Shown one piece after another: positions 7,536 through 18,401 of a stretch of DNA of 64,000 nucleotides. The notes under the pieces were generated by a model. The model had not been told where the DNA came from. It saw only the letters and a program-made list of their open reading frames with translations, and ran no database searches. Position 1 is the stretch's first letter, and each line of letters opens with the position of its first letter. The stretch spans positions 1 to 64,000 of the forward strand of contig NZ_JACBZF010000003.1 of the NCBI RefSeq assembly GCF_013408095.1, in the 5' to 3' direction. A program made the translations under genes and the position numbers. Source of the stretch: Novosphingobium marinum (GTDB taxonomy: Bacteria > Pseudomonadota > Alphaproteobacteria > Sphingomonadales > Sphingomonadaceae).

Positions 7536-8612
7536 TTGGTTAACGAGGCGGTCATATCTTCGTTTCGCGACGATCTGGAAACGGAAGCCCGGCGGCTCGG
7601 TTTCGCGGCGTTCGGCGTCGCCTCCGCGCGGGAGGATGCGCAGGCCGCCGGGCGGCTGGATAGCTGGCTGGACGAGGGGATGCATGGCTCGATGAGCTGG
7701 ATGGCCGAACGCGCGCATCATCGCCGCTCGCCGCAGGGGCTGTGGCCCGAAGCACGCAGCGTGATCGCGCTCGGCATGAGCTACGCTCCCGCGAACGACC
7801 CCATGGCGCTGGAGAACCACCCCGACAAGGCGCGCATTTCGGTCTACGCGCAGGGCCGCGATTATCACGATACGGTCAAAAAGGCGCTCAAGGGGGTTGC
7901 CCGCTGGCTTGTGGCAGAGGCGGCGAAGCGGGGTATCCCCGATGTCGGCGTGAAGGTCTTCACCGATACGGCTCCCGTGATGGAAAAGCCGCTGGCGCAG
8001 GCGGCCGGCCTCGGCTGGCAAGGCAAGCACACCAACCTCGTCAGCCGCGAGCACGGGTCCTGGTTGTTCCTCGGAGAAATCTACACCACGCTGGCATTCG
8101 AACCGGACCGGGAGGGGCGAGACCTGTGCGGATCGTGCCGGGCCTGCCAGGATGCATGCCCGACCGATGCCTTTCCGCAGCCCTATCGCCTCGATGCGCG
8201 GCGCTGCATCAGCTACCTCACGATCGAGCACAAGGGTCCGATACCCCACGAGTTTCGCGAGGGGATCGGCAATCGCATCTACGGCTGCGATGACTGCCTT
8301 GCGGTATGCCCGTGGAACAAGTTCGCGCAGACCGCACACCGGCATCGCGCCTTCCTGCCGCGCGCGGAACTTGCCGCACCGGCTCTCGCTGACTTGCTGG
8401 CGCTCGACGATGCGGGCTTTCGCGCGCTGTTCTCCGGTTCGCCGATCAAACGGATCGGACGCGACCGCTTCGTGCGCAATTGCCTGATCGCCGCCGGCAA
8501 CAGCGCCGATCAGGCTCTGCTTCCGAACGTGGAGGCGCTGCTCGACGATTCCGATCCGGTGGTCGCCGAAGCCGCCGGGTGGGCGGCTGCGAAGCTGAGG
8601 CCGCTTGCCTAG
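7536..8612 (+). CDS. queG: Epoxyqueuosine reductase
   Basis: QueG performs the last step of queuosine synthesis in tRNA, reducing epoxyqueuosine with a cobalamin and two 4Fe-4S clusters. The 358-residue protein has family-standard length. Cluster ligands are Cys198, 201, 204, 208 ([12 protein letters not shown]) and Cys224, 251, 254, 258 (CDDCLAVCP), and the catalytic Asp is in FTDTAP near 144. A HEAT-like tail lies at about 290-355. The start is a TTG at 7536 with GGGAG upstream, so the first residues are less certain. It shares its stop codon region (CTAG) with the convergent flavoprotein gene. Confidence 0.95.
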   Translation: MVNEAVISSFRDDLETEARRLGFAAFGVASAREDAQAAGRLDSWLDEGMHGSMSWMAERAHHRRSPQGLWPEARSVIALGMSYAPANDPMALENHPDKARISVYAQGRDYHDTVKKALKGVARWLVAEAAKRGIPDVGVKVFTDTAPVMEKPLAQAAGLGWQGKHTNLVSREHGSWLFLGEIYTTLAFEPDREGRDLCGSCRACQDACPTDAFPQPYRLDARRCISYLTIEHKGPIPHEFREGIGNRIYGCDDCLAVCPWNKFAQTAHRHRAFLPRAELAAPALADLLALDDAGFRALFSGSPIKRIGRDRFVRNCLIAAGNSADQALLPNVEALLDDSDPVVAEAAGWAAAKLRPLA

Positions 8613-9838
8613 AGCAGTTCCTTCAGCGGCTTGTCGGCATCGGCCAGCTCGTCGAGGTCGGGCTGGATGCCGGCATCCACGAGCTTGCGCCCCTGCACGT
8701 AGTCCTTGACCGAATTGACGCAATCGAGCGCGATGACCTTGCCCTCGCGCAGGTAGACGACCGAGAACGAACGCTCGTCCGGATCGCCGCGCACCACGGT
8801 CTTGTCGTAGCCTGCCGAAATGCCTGCCGTCTGCAGCTTGAGGTCGAACTGGTTGGACCAGAACCACGGGAAAGCATGGTAGGGCTGCGGATCGCCGCAG
8901 ATCGCCTTGGCAACGCAGGTCGCCATGTCGTTGGCATTCTGGACCGATTCGACTCGCATGACCTGGCCGCCGGCGTAATCGCAACCGAACGCCGCGCAGT
9001 CCCCGATCGCGTAGACGTCGGGCAGAGAGGTGCGGCAATATTCGTCCACGTCGACGCCATTGGCTCCTGCGGCCCCTGCCAGCATCAGCGGGCCAACCGC
9101 GGGCACGATGCCGATGCCGACGATCACTGCCTCGGCGGGAATGACGGTACCGTCGTCGAGCTTCACGCCGGTCACCTTCTTGCCGTCGCCTTCGAGGCAG
9201 TCGACTTTCACGTCGGTGCGCAAGTCCACCCCGTGGTCGCGGTGCTCCTTTTCGTAGAAGTCGGAAAGTTCCGGCCCGGCCACGCGAGCGAGGATGCGCG
9301 GCAATGCCTCGAGCAGCGTCACCTTGCAGTCGAGCTTGGTCAGGACAGCCGCAGCCTCAAGCCCAATGTACCCGCCGCCGATGACGACGATATTGCGTGT
9401 CCCGTCGTCGATTTCGGCCATGAGGCGATCGCAGTCGTCGCGGGTGCGGACGGTGTGGACACCTGCCAGGTCAGCGCCGTTGCACGATAGGCGGCGAGCA
9501 TCCCCGCCCGTCGCCCAGACAAGCGAGCCGTAGCCCAGCGTCGTGCCGTCGGACAGCGTCAGGTCCTTTGCCTGGGGATCGACCGCTGTCACTTCGACCG
9601 ACAGCCTGAAGTCGATTTCCTTGTCAGCCCAGAAGGTCGGAGGGCGGATGTAGAGCCTGTCGAAGGCCTTCTCGCGCGAGAAGTATTCCTTGGAAAGGGG
9701 CGGGCGCTCGTAAGGATATTCCGGCTCTCGTCCGACGACTACGACCGAACCCTCGAATCCGTTCTGTCGAAGGGCGATGGCGCATTGCGCCCCGCCATGT
9801 CCCGCTCCCACGATGACGACGTCTGCTTTGTTTTCCAT
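8609..9838 (-). CDS. FAD-dependent ferredoxin-reductase-like oxidoreductase
   Basis: The 409-residue flavoprotein belongs to the rubredoxin/putidaredoxin reductase group, which passes electrons from NAD(P)H to small iron-sulfur proteins. It has an N-terminal FAD fold ([14 protein letters not shown]), the [11 protein letters not shown] motif, an NAD fold ([20 protein letters not shown]) and the FAD-binding YAIGDCAAF near residue 280. ATG 9838 is preceded by GGGGG and is preferred over the long upstream extension. No ferredoxin or cytochrome P450 gene is adjacent, so the partner is unknown. It converges on queG by a 4-base stop overlap. Confidence 0.88.
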   Translation of the reverse strand: MENKADVVIVGAGHGGAQCAIALRQNGFEGSVVVVGREPEYPYERPPLSKEYFSREKAFDRLYIRPPTFWADKEIDFRLSVEVTAVDPQAKDLTLSDGTTLGYGSLVWATGGDARRLSCNGADLAGVHTVRTRDDCDRLMAEIDDGTRNIVVIGGGYIGLEAAAVLTKLDCKVTLLEALPRILARVAGPELSDFYEKEHRDHGVDLRTDVKVDCLEGDGKKVTGVKLDDGTVIPAEAVIVGIGIVPAVGPLMLAGAAGANGVDVDEYCRTSLPDVYAIGDCAAFGCDYAGGQVMRVESVQNANDMATCVAKAICGDPQPYHAFPWFWSNQFDLKLQTAGISAGYDKTVVRGDPDERSFSVVYLREGKVIALDCVNSVKDYVQGRKLVDAGIQPDLDELADADKPLKELL

Positions 9839-9926
9839 TTTCCCCCGTTCGGAAATAATCGGCTCCCGGTCAATTGCCCCTGTGCTCGCCTGACCTGCCC
9901 GCCGCCTTGATCGAGCGCATTTTTTG

Positions 9927-12900
9927 CTATCGCGCGAGCAGGCTTCTGGCCTGGCTTGCGAGCTGGGCAAGCATCGCGGGCGTAACCGCCACTGCCCCGC
10001 GCGCCCGGTCCACCATGGCACGGAACTGCTCAACCGCCGGTGCCTGCGCCTCGGCCCATGCGACAACCTCGTCTACCGGCTGCCCGTCGCAGCCCGCGAT
10101 CCGGCGCAGGAAATCGAGGCGCATCTGCTGGAAATCGCGCGCCAGCCCGCCGACCAGGAGGCGCTCCCACGGGTCAGTCGGTGCCATGCGCATCGCCATT
10201 CCCTGCGTCCAGTCGAGGCTCAGCCGATGGCCCACCTCGACGAAGGCCTCGGCAAGGACCGTGGCAGGCATTCCGCATTCGCTGGACAGCCCCGAAAGGC
10301 CGACCGCGCCGTCGAGGTCGTAGAGCTCGCAGACCAGCTTCGCCTCGGCCTCGGGCGCACCGGCCTCGACGAGCTGCGCGCAAAGGACTTCGGTGTGTTC
10401 CCGTGCCTGGCTGCTTAGAGCATTGGCGACGATCCCCCTGAGCTCGGCGATGCCCGCTTCGAGATTCTCGATGAGTTCCGAGGGCTGGATGGACCCCGCG
10501 CCGGCACGCAGAAGGTCGGCGATATGGGGCCGCAGTCCGGCAGCCGCGCGGTCGAACAGGAGCAGCCGCGCCTTCTCGGGCATCTGCGCGGTTTCGATCG
10601 CGCGCCATACCGAAGGCATTTCGAACAGGCGTTCTGCGGCAACAAACGCCGCGCCCAGATGGCTGGGTGCAGCGCCCTCTTCCTCGAACAGCTCGAACGG
10701 GTGGATCAGGCCCATGCGGTTGATCATCTCGTTCGCCAGCTTCGTCGCGATGATCTCGCGGCGCAGCTGGTGGTGATGGATCTCCGTCTCGAAGCGGTCC
10801 TGCATCGCCGACGGGAATGCAGCGACCAGGTCTTCCTCTAGGCACGGATCGTCGGGAAGCGGAGAATCCTCGATCGCGGCCTGCAGCGAAAGCTTGGCAG
10901 ACGACAGCAGCACGGCGAGTTCCGGCCGGGTTAGCCCGCCCCCTTCGGTCGCGCGCCGCGCGAGCGTCTCGCTATCGTCCAGTCCCTCGGTCTTGCGGTC
11001 GAGGCTGCCCTGCTCTTCGAGAGTTTCTATAAGCCGCAGGAAGGACGGCAGGGTGTCGCTCCGCCCCGTCTCCGCGATTGAAAGGGCGAGGGCTTGCAGC
11101 CGGTTGTCCTCGAGCACGAGACGCGCGACTTCCTCGGTCATTTCGCCAAGAAGTTCGACGCGGCCCGCTTCGGTCAGCGCCCCCGATCGCTTGGCGTCGG
11201 CCAGCGCGATCTTGATGTTCACCTCGTTGTCCGAGCAGTCGACACCGGCCGAGTTGTCGATGAAGTCGGTATTGATGGCGCCGCCCCGGATCGCGAATTC
11301 GATCCTTCCGGCCTGTGTGACGCCGAGGTTCGCGCCTTCGCCGACGACCCGGGCGCGGACGTCCTCGGCATCGACACGCAGCGTGTCGTTCGCCGGATCG
11401 CCCACCTCGACGTTGTTCTCGCTCGCAGCCTTGATGTAGGTTCCGATGCCGCCGAACCAGAGCAGGTCGACCGGCGCCTTCAGGATCGCCGAGATCAGCG
11501 TGTCGGGATCGGCTTCCTCGAACTCCACGCCCAGCGCAGCACGGATTTCAGGCGAGAGCGCTATGCGCTTCATCGAGCGCGGAAAGACCCCGCCGCCCTT
11601 CGATATCAGCGCTTTGTCGTAATCGTCCCAGCTCGAACGAGGCAACTGGAACAGCCGCGACCGCTCGTCCCAGCTTCGGGCGGGATCGGGATCGGGATCG
11701 ATGAAAATGTGCCGGTGGTCGAAAGCAGCCACGACCTGGATCGACTTCGACAGCAGCATGCCGTTGCCGAAGACATCGCCCGACATGTCGCCGCAGCCGG
11801 CCACGCGGACGGTGTCGGTCTGCACATCGACGCCGCGCTCGAGAAAATGGCGCTGCACCGATACCCAGGCACCGCGGGCCGTGATGCCCATCGCCTTGTG
11901 ATCGTAGCCCTTCGAACCGCCGCTCGCGAAAGCGTCGTCGAGCCAGAAATCGTGCTCGTCCGCGATGGCATTGGCGGTATCGGAGAAGCTGGCAGTGCCC
12001 TTGTCGGCCGCGACGACGAAATAGGGGTCGTCGCCGTCGCGGATGACCATCGGGCTGGGATGGACGACTTCGCCGCCGACGAGGTTGTCGGTGAGCGACA
12101 GCAGCGAGCGTATGAAGATCTTGTAGCTGGCCTTGCCCTCGGCCGCCCACGCTTCGCGGTCGAGGCCGGGATCTGGCAGGAGCTTGGGATAGAAGCCGCC
12201 CTTCGCGCCCGTCGGCACGATGACCGCGTTCTTCACGCGCTGCGCCTTCATCAGCCCGAGGATCTCGGTGCGGAAATCGTCGCGCCTGTCGGACCAGCGA
12301 AGGCCGCCGCGAGCGACCGGGCCGGCGCGAAGGTGGATGCCTTCCACCCGCCGCGAATATACGAAGATCTCTCGCCAGGGCACCGGCTTCGGCAAACCCG
12401 GCACGAGCGCGGAATCGATCTTGAAGCCCAGTGCGACGTCGCCCGAGGTTACGCCCGGCTGCATGAAGGCGTTGGTGCGCAGCGTGGCCTCGACGATCGA
12501 GCGGTACTGCCGGAGCAGGCGATCGTCGTTGATCGCGGTGACGTCGGCCAAGCCTTCGCGGATGGCAACCGAGGCCTGGGCTTCTGCGTCTAGGCGTTCG
12601 CCGTCGAAGTGGGGATCGTGGCGGGACCGGAACAGGCCGATGAGGCCGCGCGTCACTTTCGGGGCATTCTGCAGCGCGTCGACCGCGGTAGCGATGCCGT
12701 AGGTGATACCGGTCTGGCGCAGGTAGCGATAGATCGCCCGCAACCAGTTGGCCTCGTGCGCCTGAAGGCCCACAGCGATTATCAGCCGGTTGAACGGATC
12801 GTCTTCGGCCTCGCCGTTGAGGACGGCGGAAAGCGCGTTCTCGATGGGATGAGAGCGCGAAAGCAGGGCCTCGCTGTCGAGGCCTACAGGCAATTCGAGC

Positions 12901-14627
12901 AGGAAATCGTGGATCGCGCCGAGGTCGCCGGTCTCGAGCATCGTCGGCACTTCGCCCGCGACGCGGAAGCCGAAATTCTCGAGCATCGGGACGGCATCGG
13001 AAAGCGGCAACGAGCCGCTCTTCTGGTAGAGCTTTAGGCGAAGCCGACCGGTCGCGCAGCCATCGAGGCAATGCAGGCGCGCATTACGGTAGGACGTCGG
13101 ACCCTCGCTCGAGGGAAGCCTGCGGAGGCGCTCGATGTCGGCTGCGGCCTCGGCGGGGCCGTAGACCGTGCGGTAGTTGAGCGGAAACGCCTCGGCATAG
13201 CGCGCTGCGATCGCCGCCGCGCGCGTCGGCGTTTCGCTCCGGGCAAGTTCGCGCTCCACCGCTTCGGGCCAGCCACGAACCATCGCTTCCAGCTGGGCGG
13301 ACAGCGGCGCCTCGTCGCTCGGCTCGGCACCGTCGCGAATGTCGAGGACCATTCGATAGAGTGCCAGGTTGCCGTCGACTTCCAGTGCCCAGTCGAGTGC
13401 CGGGGCGTCCGCCGCGTTCTGCAGCATCGCCTCGATCTGCAGGCGCAACGCGGTCGAAACGGCATCGCGCGGCAGCCACACGAAGGCGAAAAGATGACGC
13501 TTGAGCGGCGCGCTCACCAGCGCGACTTGCGGACGCGGGCGGTCGGTCAGGCTGACCATCGTCGTCGCGATGCGCTCCATCTGCGCTTCGTCGAAACCGA
13601 TCAGGACATCGTGCGGGAGGCGGGTCAGCACATGGACGAAGGCCTTGCCGGTGTGGCCCGACGGCTCGAAATCGAGGCGCGCCATGATATTGGCCATCTG
13701 CGTGCGCATGCGCGGCACTTCGACCGGCGGGGCGGCGAGCGCGGCGCTCGTCCAGATTCCGGCGTGCACCGAGAGGCTGACGGTCCTGCCATGCTCGACG
13801 ACGGGCACGATGAACAGGTCGAGCGGGACCCGGCGATGGACGCGGCTGAGGCGGTTGGCCTTGACGGTGAGTGGCGCAAACCCCTTGCCCTCGTCGAACC
13901 ATTCGAACGCCCGCTCGAAACTGCGGTCGGCAAGAAGCTCGGTCGCGCCTTCCCGGCAGATCCCCAGTGCGCCGGTCTGGCTACCGTCGCGGTGCCGCTC
14001 CACCCGTCCGAGCTGGGTGAGCATGCCGTCGTTGAGCCAGCGCAGGAGCGCACCGCCTTCGGCATCGCCGCCGCCGGCGGCTTCCAGCTTCTCGGCATCG
14101 GCGATCATCGCCTTTTGCATTTCGGGCCAGTCGGTCACCGCGCCGCGCACGTCGGCGAGGGTCGCCTCGATCCCGGCGCGCAGTTTCACCCGGGAACGGG
14201 CATCGACGCGATTGGCTTCGATGTAGACGAGCGATTCGCGCTGGCCCTGATCTGATCCGCGCGGCGGCAGCGACCGCAGCCAGCCATCCGAATCGCGCTC
14301 GGCCCTGACCATGGGATGGACCATGCGGTCGATCTTGATCCCCTGCGCGTCGAGCGCGGCGGCAAGCGAATCGACGATAAAGGGCATGTCGTCGTTGACG
14401 ACGGCGATGCGGGTGAGGCGCTTCCCGATCGGGCCGGTGACCGATTCGATTGCGATCGAAGGTTCGCCGCGCCGCCGCCTGCTGGCGGCATCGACCAGGA
14501 AGCGGGCCGCTTCGTCCAGCTCCATCCTGTCGAAGCCGGGCTCTCCCGGCAGCAACGATTCGCGAAGGCTTTCCGCGATCCTCGCGGCAAGGCCAGTGGC
14601 TTCCGGCTCGGCCTGAAGCGTCGTCAT
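9927..14627 (-). CDS. gdhB: NAD-dependent glutamate dehydrogenase, large type
   Basis: This very large enzyme (1566 residues) oxidises glutamate to 2-oxoglutarate and ammonia with NAD. It matches the 180-kDa class typical of proteobacteria. N-terminal ACT-like regulatory regions cover roughly the first 600 residues. The catalytic part shows [20 protein letters not shown], the lysine-containing [12 protein letters not shown] and the later [17 protein letters not shown]. The preferred start is ATG 14627, preceded by GGGAGAGGG; an ATG at 14651 adds eight residues. It is a single-gene unit. Long open frames on the opposite strand across this gene are composition artefacts. Confidence 0.96.
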   Translation of the reverse strand: MTTLQAEPEATGLAARIAESLRESLLPGEPGFDRMELDEAARFLVDAASRRRRGEPSIAIESVTGPIGKRLTRIAVVNDDMPFIVDSLAAALDAQGIKIDRMVHPMVRAERDSDGWLRSLPPRGSDQGQRESLVYIEANRVDARSRVKLRAGIEATLADVRGAVTDWPEMQKAMIADAEKLEAAGGGDAEGGALLRWLNDGMLTQLGRVERHRDGSQTGALGICREGATELLADRSFERAFEWFDEGKGFAPLTVKANRLSRVHRRVPLDLFIVPVVEHGRTVSLSVHAGIWTSAALAAPPVEVPRMRTQMANIMARLDFEPSGHTGKAFVHVLTRLPHDVLIGFDEAQMERIATTMVSLTDRPRPQVALVSAPLKRHLFAFVWLPRDAVSTALRLQIEAMLQNAADAPALDWALEVDGNLALYRMVLDIRDGAEPSDEAPLSAQLEAMVRGWPEAVERELARSETPTRAAAIAARYAEAFPLNYRTVYGPAEAAADIERLRRLPSSEGPTSYRNARLHCLDGCATGRLRLKLYQKSGSLPLSDAVPMLENFGFRVAGEVPTMLETGDLGAIHDFLLELPVGLDSEALLSRSHPIENALSAVLNGEAEDDPFNRLIIAVGLQAHEANWLRAIYRYLRQTGITYGIATAVDALQNAPKVTRGLIGLFRSRHDPHFDGERLDAEAQASVAIREGLADVTAINDDRLLRQYRSIVEATLRTNAFMQPGVTSGDVALGFKIDSALVPGLPKPVPWREIFVYSRRVEGIHLRAGPVARGGLRWSDRRDDFRTEILGLMKAQRVKNAVIVPTGAKGGFYPKLLPDPGLDREAWAAEGKASYKIFIRSLLSLTDNLVGGEVVHPSPMVIRDGDDPYFVVAADKGTASFSDTANAIADEHDFWLDDAFASGGSKGYDHKAMGITARGAWVSVQRHFLERGVDVQTDTVRVAGCGDMSGDVFGNGMLLSKSIQVVAAFDHRHIFIDPDPDPARSWDERSRLFQLPRSSWDDYDKALISKGGGVFPRSMKRIALSPEIRAALGVEFEEADPDTLISAILKAPVDLLWFGGIGTYIKAASENNVEVGDPANDTLRVDAEDVRARVVGEGANLGVTQAGRIEFAIRGGAINTDFIDNSAGVDCSDNEVNIKIALADAKRSGALTEAGRVELLGEMTEEVARLVLEDNRLQALALSIAETGRSDTLPSFLRLIETLEEQGSLDRKTEGLDDSETLARRATEGGGLTRPELAVLLSSAKLSLQAAIEDSPLPDDPCLEEDLVAAFPSAMQDRFETEIHHHQLRREIIATKLANEMINRMGLIHPFELFEEEGAAPSHLGAAFVAAERLFEMPSVWRAIETAQMPEKARLLLFDRAAAGLRPHIADLLRAGAGSIQPSELIENLEAGIAELRGIVANALSSQAREHTEVLCAQLVEAGAPEAEAKLVCELYDLDGAVGLSGLSSECGMPATVLAEAFVEVGHRLSLDWTQGMAMRMAPTDPWERLLVGGLARDFQQMRLDFLRRIAGCDGQPVDEVVAWAEAQAPAVEQFRAMVDRARGAVAVTPAMLAQLASQARSLLAR

Positions 14628-14691
14628 GTCCCTCTCCCGGCGTTGCGACACGGCATTGTGTGCCTAATGCACGTGTCGCGGTCTTGTTGCC

Positions 14692-15699
14692 CTAGCCCGG
14701 CTCGCCGACGGGTTCCAGTTCGGAGACTGCCTCCATCGCCAGCCGGGCAGAGCGGATGCGCGCTTCGGGATCGTGGATCGATCCTGCGAATACCAGTTCG
14801 TCGGCTCCGGTGCGCTCCATGAAGGCGCGAACGCTCTCGCGGATGGAAGCGGGCGAACCGATGGCGCTGGCGGTGCGGATGAAGCGCAAGGTCGCGGCAT
14901 CGTGCGGCGACAGGCTCTCGCGATAGCCCCGGACCGGGGGCTGCAGTTTGCCGGGCGTGCCGTGACGCAATGAAACGAACTGCTGCTCGAGCGAGCTTGC
15001 GAGATAGTTCGCCTCCTCGTCGCTGTCGGCAGCGATGACCGTCATCGCCGCGGCGACGTGAGGCCTGTCAAGCCGGTCCGACGGCTGGAAGCGCTCGCGA
15101 TAGACGCGCAACGCATCGTCGAGGTGCGTCGGCGCAAAATGCGAGGCGAAGGCGTACGGAAGGCCGAGATGCGCGGCAAGCTGCGCGCCGAAGAGGCTCG
15201 ACCCGAGAATCCACATCTCCACGTTGGCGCCGTGACCGGGCGTCGTCGCGAGCGGCAGCCGGGGATCGCCGGAAAACCGCGCCATCAGTTCGACCACGTC
15301 GTCGGGAAAGCTTTCCGCCGCACGCATCAGGTCCTTGCGCAATGCCTGGGCGATCCGGCCATCGGCGCCGGGTGCCCTGCCGAGGCCGAGATCGATACGA
15401 CCGGGAAAGAGCGCCTCGAGCGTGCCGAACTGTTCGGCTATCACGAACGGATTGTGGTTCGGCAACATGATGCCGCCTGCGCCGATGCGGATGGAACTTG
15501 TCGCATGACCGACATGCGCAAGCACCACCGACGTCGCCGCTCCGCCGATCCCCTCCATCCCGTGATGCTCCGCCACCCAGTAGCGGTGATAGCCCGCTTC
15601 CTCGGCCGCGTGCGCAAGCCGGGCTGCCTCAAGGTAGGCTTCGGCGGGTGTGCCGCCTTCGCGGATGGGGATGAGATCGAGGAGCGTGACGGGGATCAT
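14692..15699 (-). CDS. LLM-class flavin-dependent oxidoreductase
   Basis: The 335-residue protein is a luciferase-like monooxygenase family member with an FMN-binding TIM barrel. Family marks are WVAEHHGMEG, GAGGIMLPNHNPFVIAEQFG and LDLGLGRAPG-like GRIDLGLGRAPGADG. It is closest in style to the MsnO8/YhbW subgroup, whose natural substrates are mostly unknown. GGAGG lies 5 bases before the ATG, and the start overlaps the stop of the upstream TPR gene (ATGA), so the two are co-translated. The reaction cannot be named from sequence. Confidence 0.88.
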   Translation of the reverse strand: MIPVTLLDLIPIREGGTPAEAYLEAARLAHAAEEAGYHRYWVAEHHGMEGIGGAATSVVLAHVGHATSSIRIGAGGIMLPNHNPFVIAEQFGTLEALFPGRIDLGLGRAPGADGRIAQALRKDLMRAAESFPDDVVELMARFSGDPRLPLATTPGHGANVEMWILGSSLFGAQLAAHLGLPYAFASHFAPTHLDDALRVYRERFQPSDRLDRPHVAAAMTVIAADSDEEANYLASSLEQQFVSLRHGTPGKLQPPVRGYRESLSPHDAATLRFIRTASAIGSPASIRESVRAFMERTGADELVFAGSIHDPEARIRSARLAMEAVSELEPVGEPG

Positions 15700-16562
15700 G
15701 AAGCCTCCAGCTGTTCGATGTAACCGCGCGCAACGCGGGCCGCATCGCTTTCGGGCGCGGCATCGATAACGGATTGCCAGCTCTTTCGCGCTGCCTCGTC
15801 GCGTCCGGAAAGCACGGCGATCACCCCGGCTTCGAGCCCGATGTCGGGAGCGATCGGCATCAGCTCGGCGGCCCGTTCTATCTGCGTCTGCGCCGACGCC
15901 AGGTCTCCCATCCGCCGCGAAAGCGTTGCGGAAAGCAGCCAGGCCTGCGCGCTTTCCGGCAGGGCGGCTCGCGCTACGGCAAGCGAACGCGCCGCCTCCT
16001 CTTCGCGGCCGAGCGCGACGAGCGCCTGTGCCTTGTCGAGCGCGATTTCGCCGGCGAAGTCTGGTTGTTCGGAGTTTCTCGCGTCGGTCTCGGCAAGTTC
16101 CAGCGCGTCGAGGGCGGCGCGCGCGTCACCCGATGCCAGCGCGGCGTTGCCCGCCATCGATCCGCGACGCGCCCTCGCCGCAAGGTCCTCCGGCGCTGAG
16201 TTGTCGCGCGACGCGACGAAGGCGACGTAGGCCGGCTCCCATCGCTCGAGCCTGCTCAGTGCGACGCCGAGGCAATGCCCGGCCTCGGCACGTTCTCGCC
16301 CCTGCGAGGCGTCGAACCATTCGCGCGAGGCTTCGGCGGCAGCGAGCGGATCCTCGTTCGCTTCGACGAGGCACTGTGCAAGATCGGGCGATATGTCGAG
16401 CTTCACTGCCCGGCTTTCCTCCGGCTGGTCGACGACGGGAGCGGCCGCCTCCCGCTCCTTGCGCTCGACGATCTCGGGCGGAAGCTGCGTCGGATCGTCC
16501 ATGCCCGGCGCGGTCACCGGGCCGACCTGGGCGAGAAGGAGAAGTGCAAGGAAAACAGACAT
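15696..16562 (-). CDS. Exported TPR-repeat protein
   Basis: The 288-residue protein starts with a short hydrophobic signal (MSVFLALLLLAQVGPVTAPG) and then contains several helical tetratricopeptide-like repeats between about 60 and 280, rich in A, L, E and R. It is probably periplasmic and involved in protein-protein contacts; no enzyme motif is present. It sits between a hydrolase and a luciferase-like oxidoreductase on the same strand, overlapping the latter by 4 bases. Role unknown. Confidence 0.75.
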   Translation of the reverse strand: MSVFLALLLLAQVGPVTAPGMDDPTQLPPEIVERKEREAAAPVVDQPEESRAVKLDISPDLAQCLVEANEDPLAAAEASREWFDASQGRERAEAGHCLGVALSRLERWEPAYVAFVASRDNSAPEDLAARARRGSMAGNAALASGDARAALDALELAETDARNSEQPDFAGEIALDKAQALVALGREEEAARSLAVARAALPESAQAWLLSATLSRRMGDLASAQTQIERAAELMPIAPDIGLEAGVIAVLSGRDEAARKSWQSVIDAAPESDAARVARGYIEQLEAS

Positions 16563-16577
16563 CGGGAGGGCTCCACG

Positions 16578-17324
16578 TCAGGCCGCCTCGGCCACCAGTG
16601 TTTCGACGGTGCGCAAGAGAAGCGCGATGTCCTGATCGCGCGAAAGGCGGTGGTCGCCGTCCTTGATGAAAGTGGCCTGCACGTTCGATGAATGCAGCGC
16701 CGCCGCCAGCTTGAGCGAGACTTCCCATGGCACGTCGGCGTCGGCCTGGCCGTGCAGCAGGCGGACCGGGCAATCGAGGGCGATTTCCTGCCCGAGCAGG
16801 AGCTGCTCCTGGCCGTCCGCCCAGAACCCCGGATACGTGGGCGTCGGCTCCGGCCCGTAGGGATTTTCCTCGTGTATCGCCTTTCCGCGCTTGAGCAGCG
16901 CGGCTTGCGCGCGGTCGAAGCCCCACTCGGTGAAATCGGGCGCCGCAGCGATGCCGATCATGCCTGCAACCTTGCCGGGCGGGAGTGCGAGTGCCGCGAG
17001 CAGCATCAGCCAGCCACCCATCGACGAGCCTGCTAGGATCACCGGCCCGTCGCAATGCGCCTCGACCAGCGCGAGGACTTCGTCGCGCCAGCGCGAAAGC
17101 GTGCCGTCCGCGAAGTCCCCGCCGCTCTGGCCGCAGCCCGAGTAATCGAGAAGCAGGCAGGCGCGGCCCTTGTCTTGTGCCCATTCGAAGAGCGCGGTCG
17201 CCTTGCCCCCTGCCATGTCGGACTTGTAGCCCGGCAGGAAGACGATGGCGGGCCCCACTCCGGTCAGCAGGCGGTAGGCGATGCGGCGCCCGTCGGGCAT
17301 TTCGTGAAAGGCAAGTTCTGTCAT
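16578..17324 (-). CDS. Alpha/beta hydrolase
   Basis: The 248-residue protein has an alpha/beta-hydrolase fold. The nucleophile elbow is GSSMGG, the oxyanion region is FLPGYKSDMAGGKA and the histidine is in DGDHRLS near the C-terminus; an acid in LHGQADADVPWE completes the triad. The domain size and GSSMGG motif resemble small serine hydrolases and palmitoyl-thioesterase-like (ABHD10-type) proteins. I used ATG 17324, since the upstream extension is low-complexity and lacks homology-like character. It lies 15 bp upstream of the TPR gene and is probably in the same operon. Substrate unknown. Confidence 0.88.
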   Translation of the reverse strand: MTELAFHEMPDGRRIAYRLLTGVGPAIVFLPGYKSDMAGGKATALFEWAQDKGRACLLLDYSGCGQSGGDFADGTLSRWRDEVLALVEAHCDGPVILAGSSMGGWLMLLAALALPPGKVAGMIGIAAAPDFTEWGFDRAQAALLKRGKAIHEENPYGPEPTPTYPGFWADGQEQLLLGQEIALDCPVRLLHGQADADVPWEVSLKLAAALHSSNVQATFIKDGDHRLSRDQDIALLLRTVETLVAEAA

Positions 17325-17407
17325 TGCCGGCCAACGTGGGCGCTCGTCGCGGTCCGGGCAAGGGCGGATGCCGCTGTATCGGGCATTCGAGCCGATCTCG
17401 CGCGCCG

Positions 17408-17599
17408 TCAGTCGCGCAGGAAAATCTCCTCGATTGCAAGGCCGAAGACATCGGCTATCCGGAAGGCAAGCGGTAGCGACGGATCGTACTTGCCGGTCTC
17501 GATGGCATTGACGCTCTGTCGCGAGACGTCGAGCCGGTCGGCCAGTTCCTGCTGGCTCCACGCGCGTTCGGCGCGCAGCACGCGAAGTCGGTTGTTCAC
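17408..17599 (-). CDS. Small XRE-family transcriptional regulator
   Basis: This 63-residue protein is a single Cro/CI-type helix-turn-helix domain (RVLRAERAWSQQELADRLDV then SRQSVNAIETGKYDPS). It lacks a sensing domain. It overlaps the end of the membrane-protein gene before it by 4 bases, forming a three-gene unit with two small membrane proteins. Such small regulators often repress their own operon; the two operator-like repeats upstream of the operon at 18232-18279 are the likely target. Confidence 0.9.
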   Translation of the reverse strand: MNNRLRVLRAERAWSQQELADRLDVSRQSVNAIETGKYDPSLPLAFRIADVFGLAIEEIFLRD

Positions 17600-18018
17600 G
17601 CGTCGAGCCCCCGCAAGCGGTGATAGAAATATCCGATGGCCCAGCCGGTCGTCAGGACGAGGATGATGTCCTTGCCGGTCAGCGCATCCACGTCTCCGAC
17701 CAAGACGTCGAAGACGATGACCACCGTCATCATCGCCACGATACCCACGATCGCGCCGTTGGCCATGAGCCGGTAGTGGAAATCCTCGATCATCCGGCGG
17801 TCGAAGCGCGACGCGATGGCCGCCACGATCCCGCAGCCAAGCGTGATGGCGAACAGCAGGGCCAGGGTTCGGGGATCGCTGCCGTCGCCGTCGCTAGCCG
17901 GCCAAAGCCAATCCCTTGCGATCACGAGTGGCACGAGGACAAGCATTGCACCGAACACCCAGTCCGGGCTGATGCGGCAAAAGCGCTTCCAGGCGCTCCT
18001 TGGTCTGGGCGCGTTCAT
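17596..18018 (-). CDS. Hypothetical membrane protein next to XRE regulator
   Basis: The 140-residue protein is predicted to have four membrane segments: WVFGAMLVLVPLVIARDWLW, LALLFAITLGCGIVAAIAS, NGAIVGIVAMMTVVIVFDVL and IILVLTTGWAIGYFYH. The N-terminal 15 residues are basic and cytosolic. It shows no recognised catalytic motif. The start at 18018 overlaps the upstream gene stop (ATGA), and its own stop overlaps the XRE gene. A membrane protein paired with a small XRE regulator is a common layout in alphaproteobacteria, but the function is not known. Confidence 0.72.
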   Translation of the reverse strand: MNAPRPRSAWKRFCRISPDWVFGAMLVLVPLVIARDWLWPASDGDGSDPRTLALLFAITLGCGIVAAIASRFDRRMIEDFHYRLMANGAIVGIVAMMTVVIVFDVLVGDVDALTGKDIILVLTTGWAIGYFYHRLRGLDA

Positions 18019-18209
18019 GCCATCCGCCGCGTCTGGACGCAGGAAACGTTTCCGCGGTTCATTGCCACGACCGCAATCGCGGGGGTGGTGATGACCAGCA
18101 GTTGCGCGGCGTCGCGCGTCACCAGGCCGGACTGTGAGCCGAGCGCGATGAGAAGGATTACCGCGGCCCACACGAGGGCGGCAGCGGCGGGGCGGCAGAA
18201 AATCGACAT
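18015..18209 (-). CDS. Small two-segment membrane protein
   Basis: The 64-residue protein has two hydrophobic segments (AAAALVWAAVILLIALGS and LLVITTPAIAVVAM). ATG 18209 is preceded by GGGAG at a good distance; a TTG six bases upstream is also possible. It is the first gene of the membrane protein/XRE operon and its stop overlaps the next start. No known family could be recognised. Confidence 0.6.
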   Translation of the reverse strand: MSIFCRPAAAALVWAAVILLIALGSQSGLVTRDAAQLLVITTPAIAVVAMNRGNVSCVQTRRMA

Positions 18210-18231
18210 GGTCAAGCTCCCTTGCTATGAT

Positions 18232-18279
18232 GTAAAGTGACCTTGTCTTACCAGCATCGTGAAGTCAAGCGTGTTTTAC
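18232..18279. promoter_or_regulatory. Two tandem operator-like repeats upstream of the XRE operon
   Basis: Two similar sites follow each other: GTAAAGTGACCTTGTCTTAC (18232-18251) and a 21-base copy at 18259-18279 with GTGAAGTCA at its left and TGTTTTAC at its right. Both carry GTRAAGTSA at one side and TGTYTTAC at the other. They lie about 25-70 bp upstream of the first gene of the membrane/XRE operon and within the leader side of thrS. Binding by the XRE protein is inference. Confidence 0.42.
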
Positions 18280-18401
18280 ATTTTGTCGTGTTTGCATGTC
18301 GCCTGTCCCCGTTTTCCGCATTCATCCGCGTAAGAATCGGCCCCTTTCGGCAAGCGGCGCTTTCTGCCAAAGGCCAACTCCATCGAAGTCGAAGAGAATC
18401 C

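Noticed and set aside
7437..9038. Long minus-strand frame across queG
   Set aside because: It overlaps a well supported queG on the other strand and part of the flavoprotein gene; no domain or start signal supports it.
11094..12593. Long open frame on the plus strand across the glutamate dehydrogenase gene
   Set aside because: It is antisense to a clearly coding gene with conserved motifs. High GC makes such frames common.
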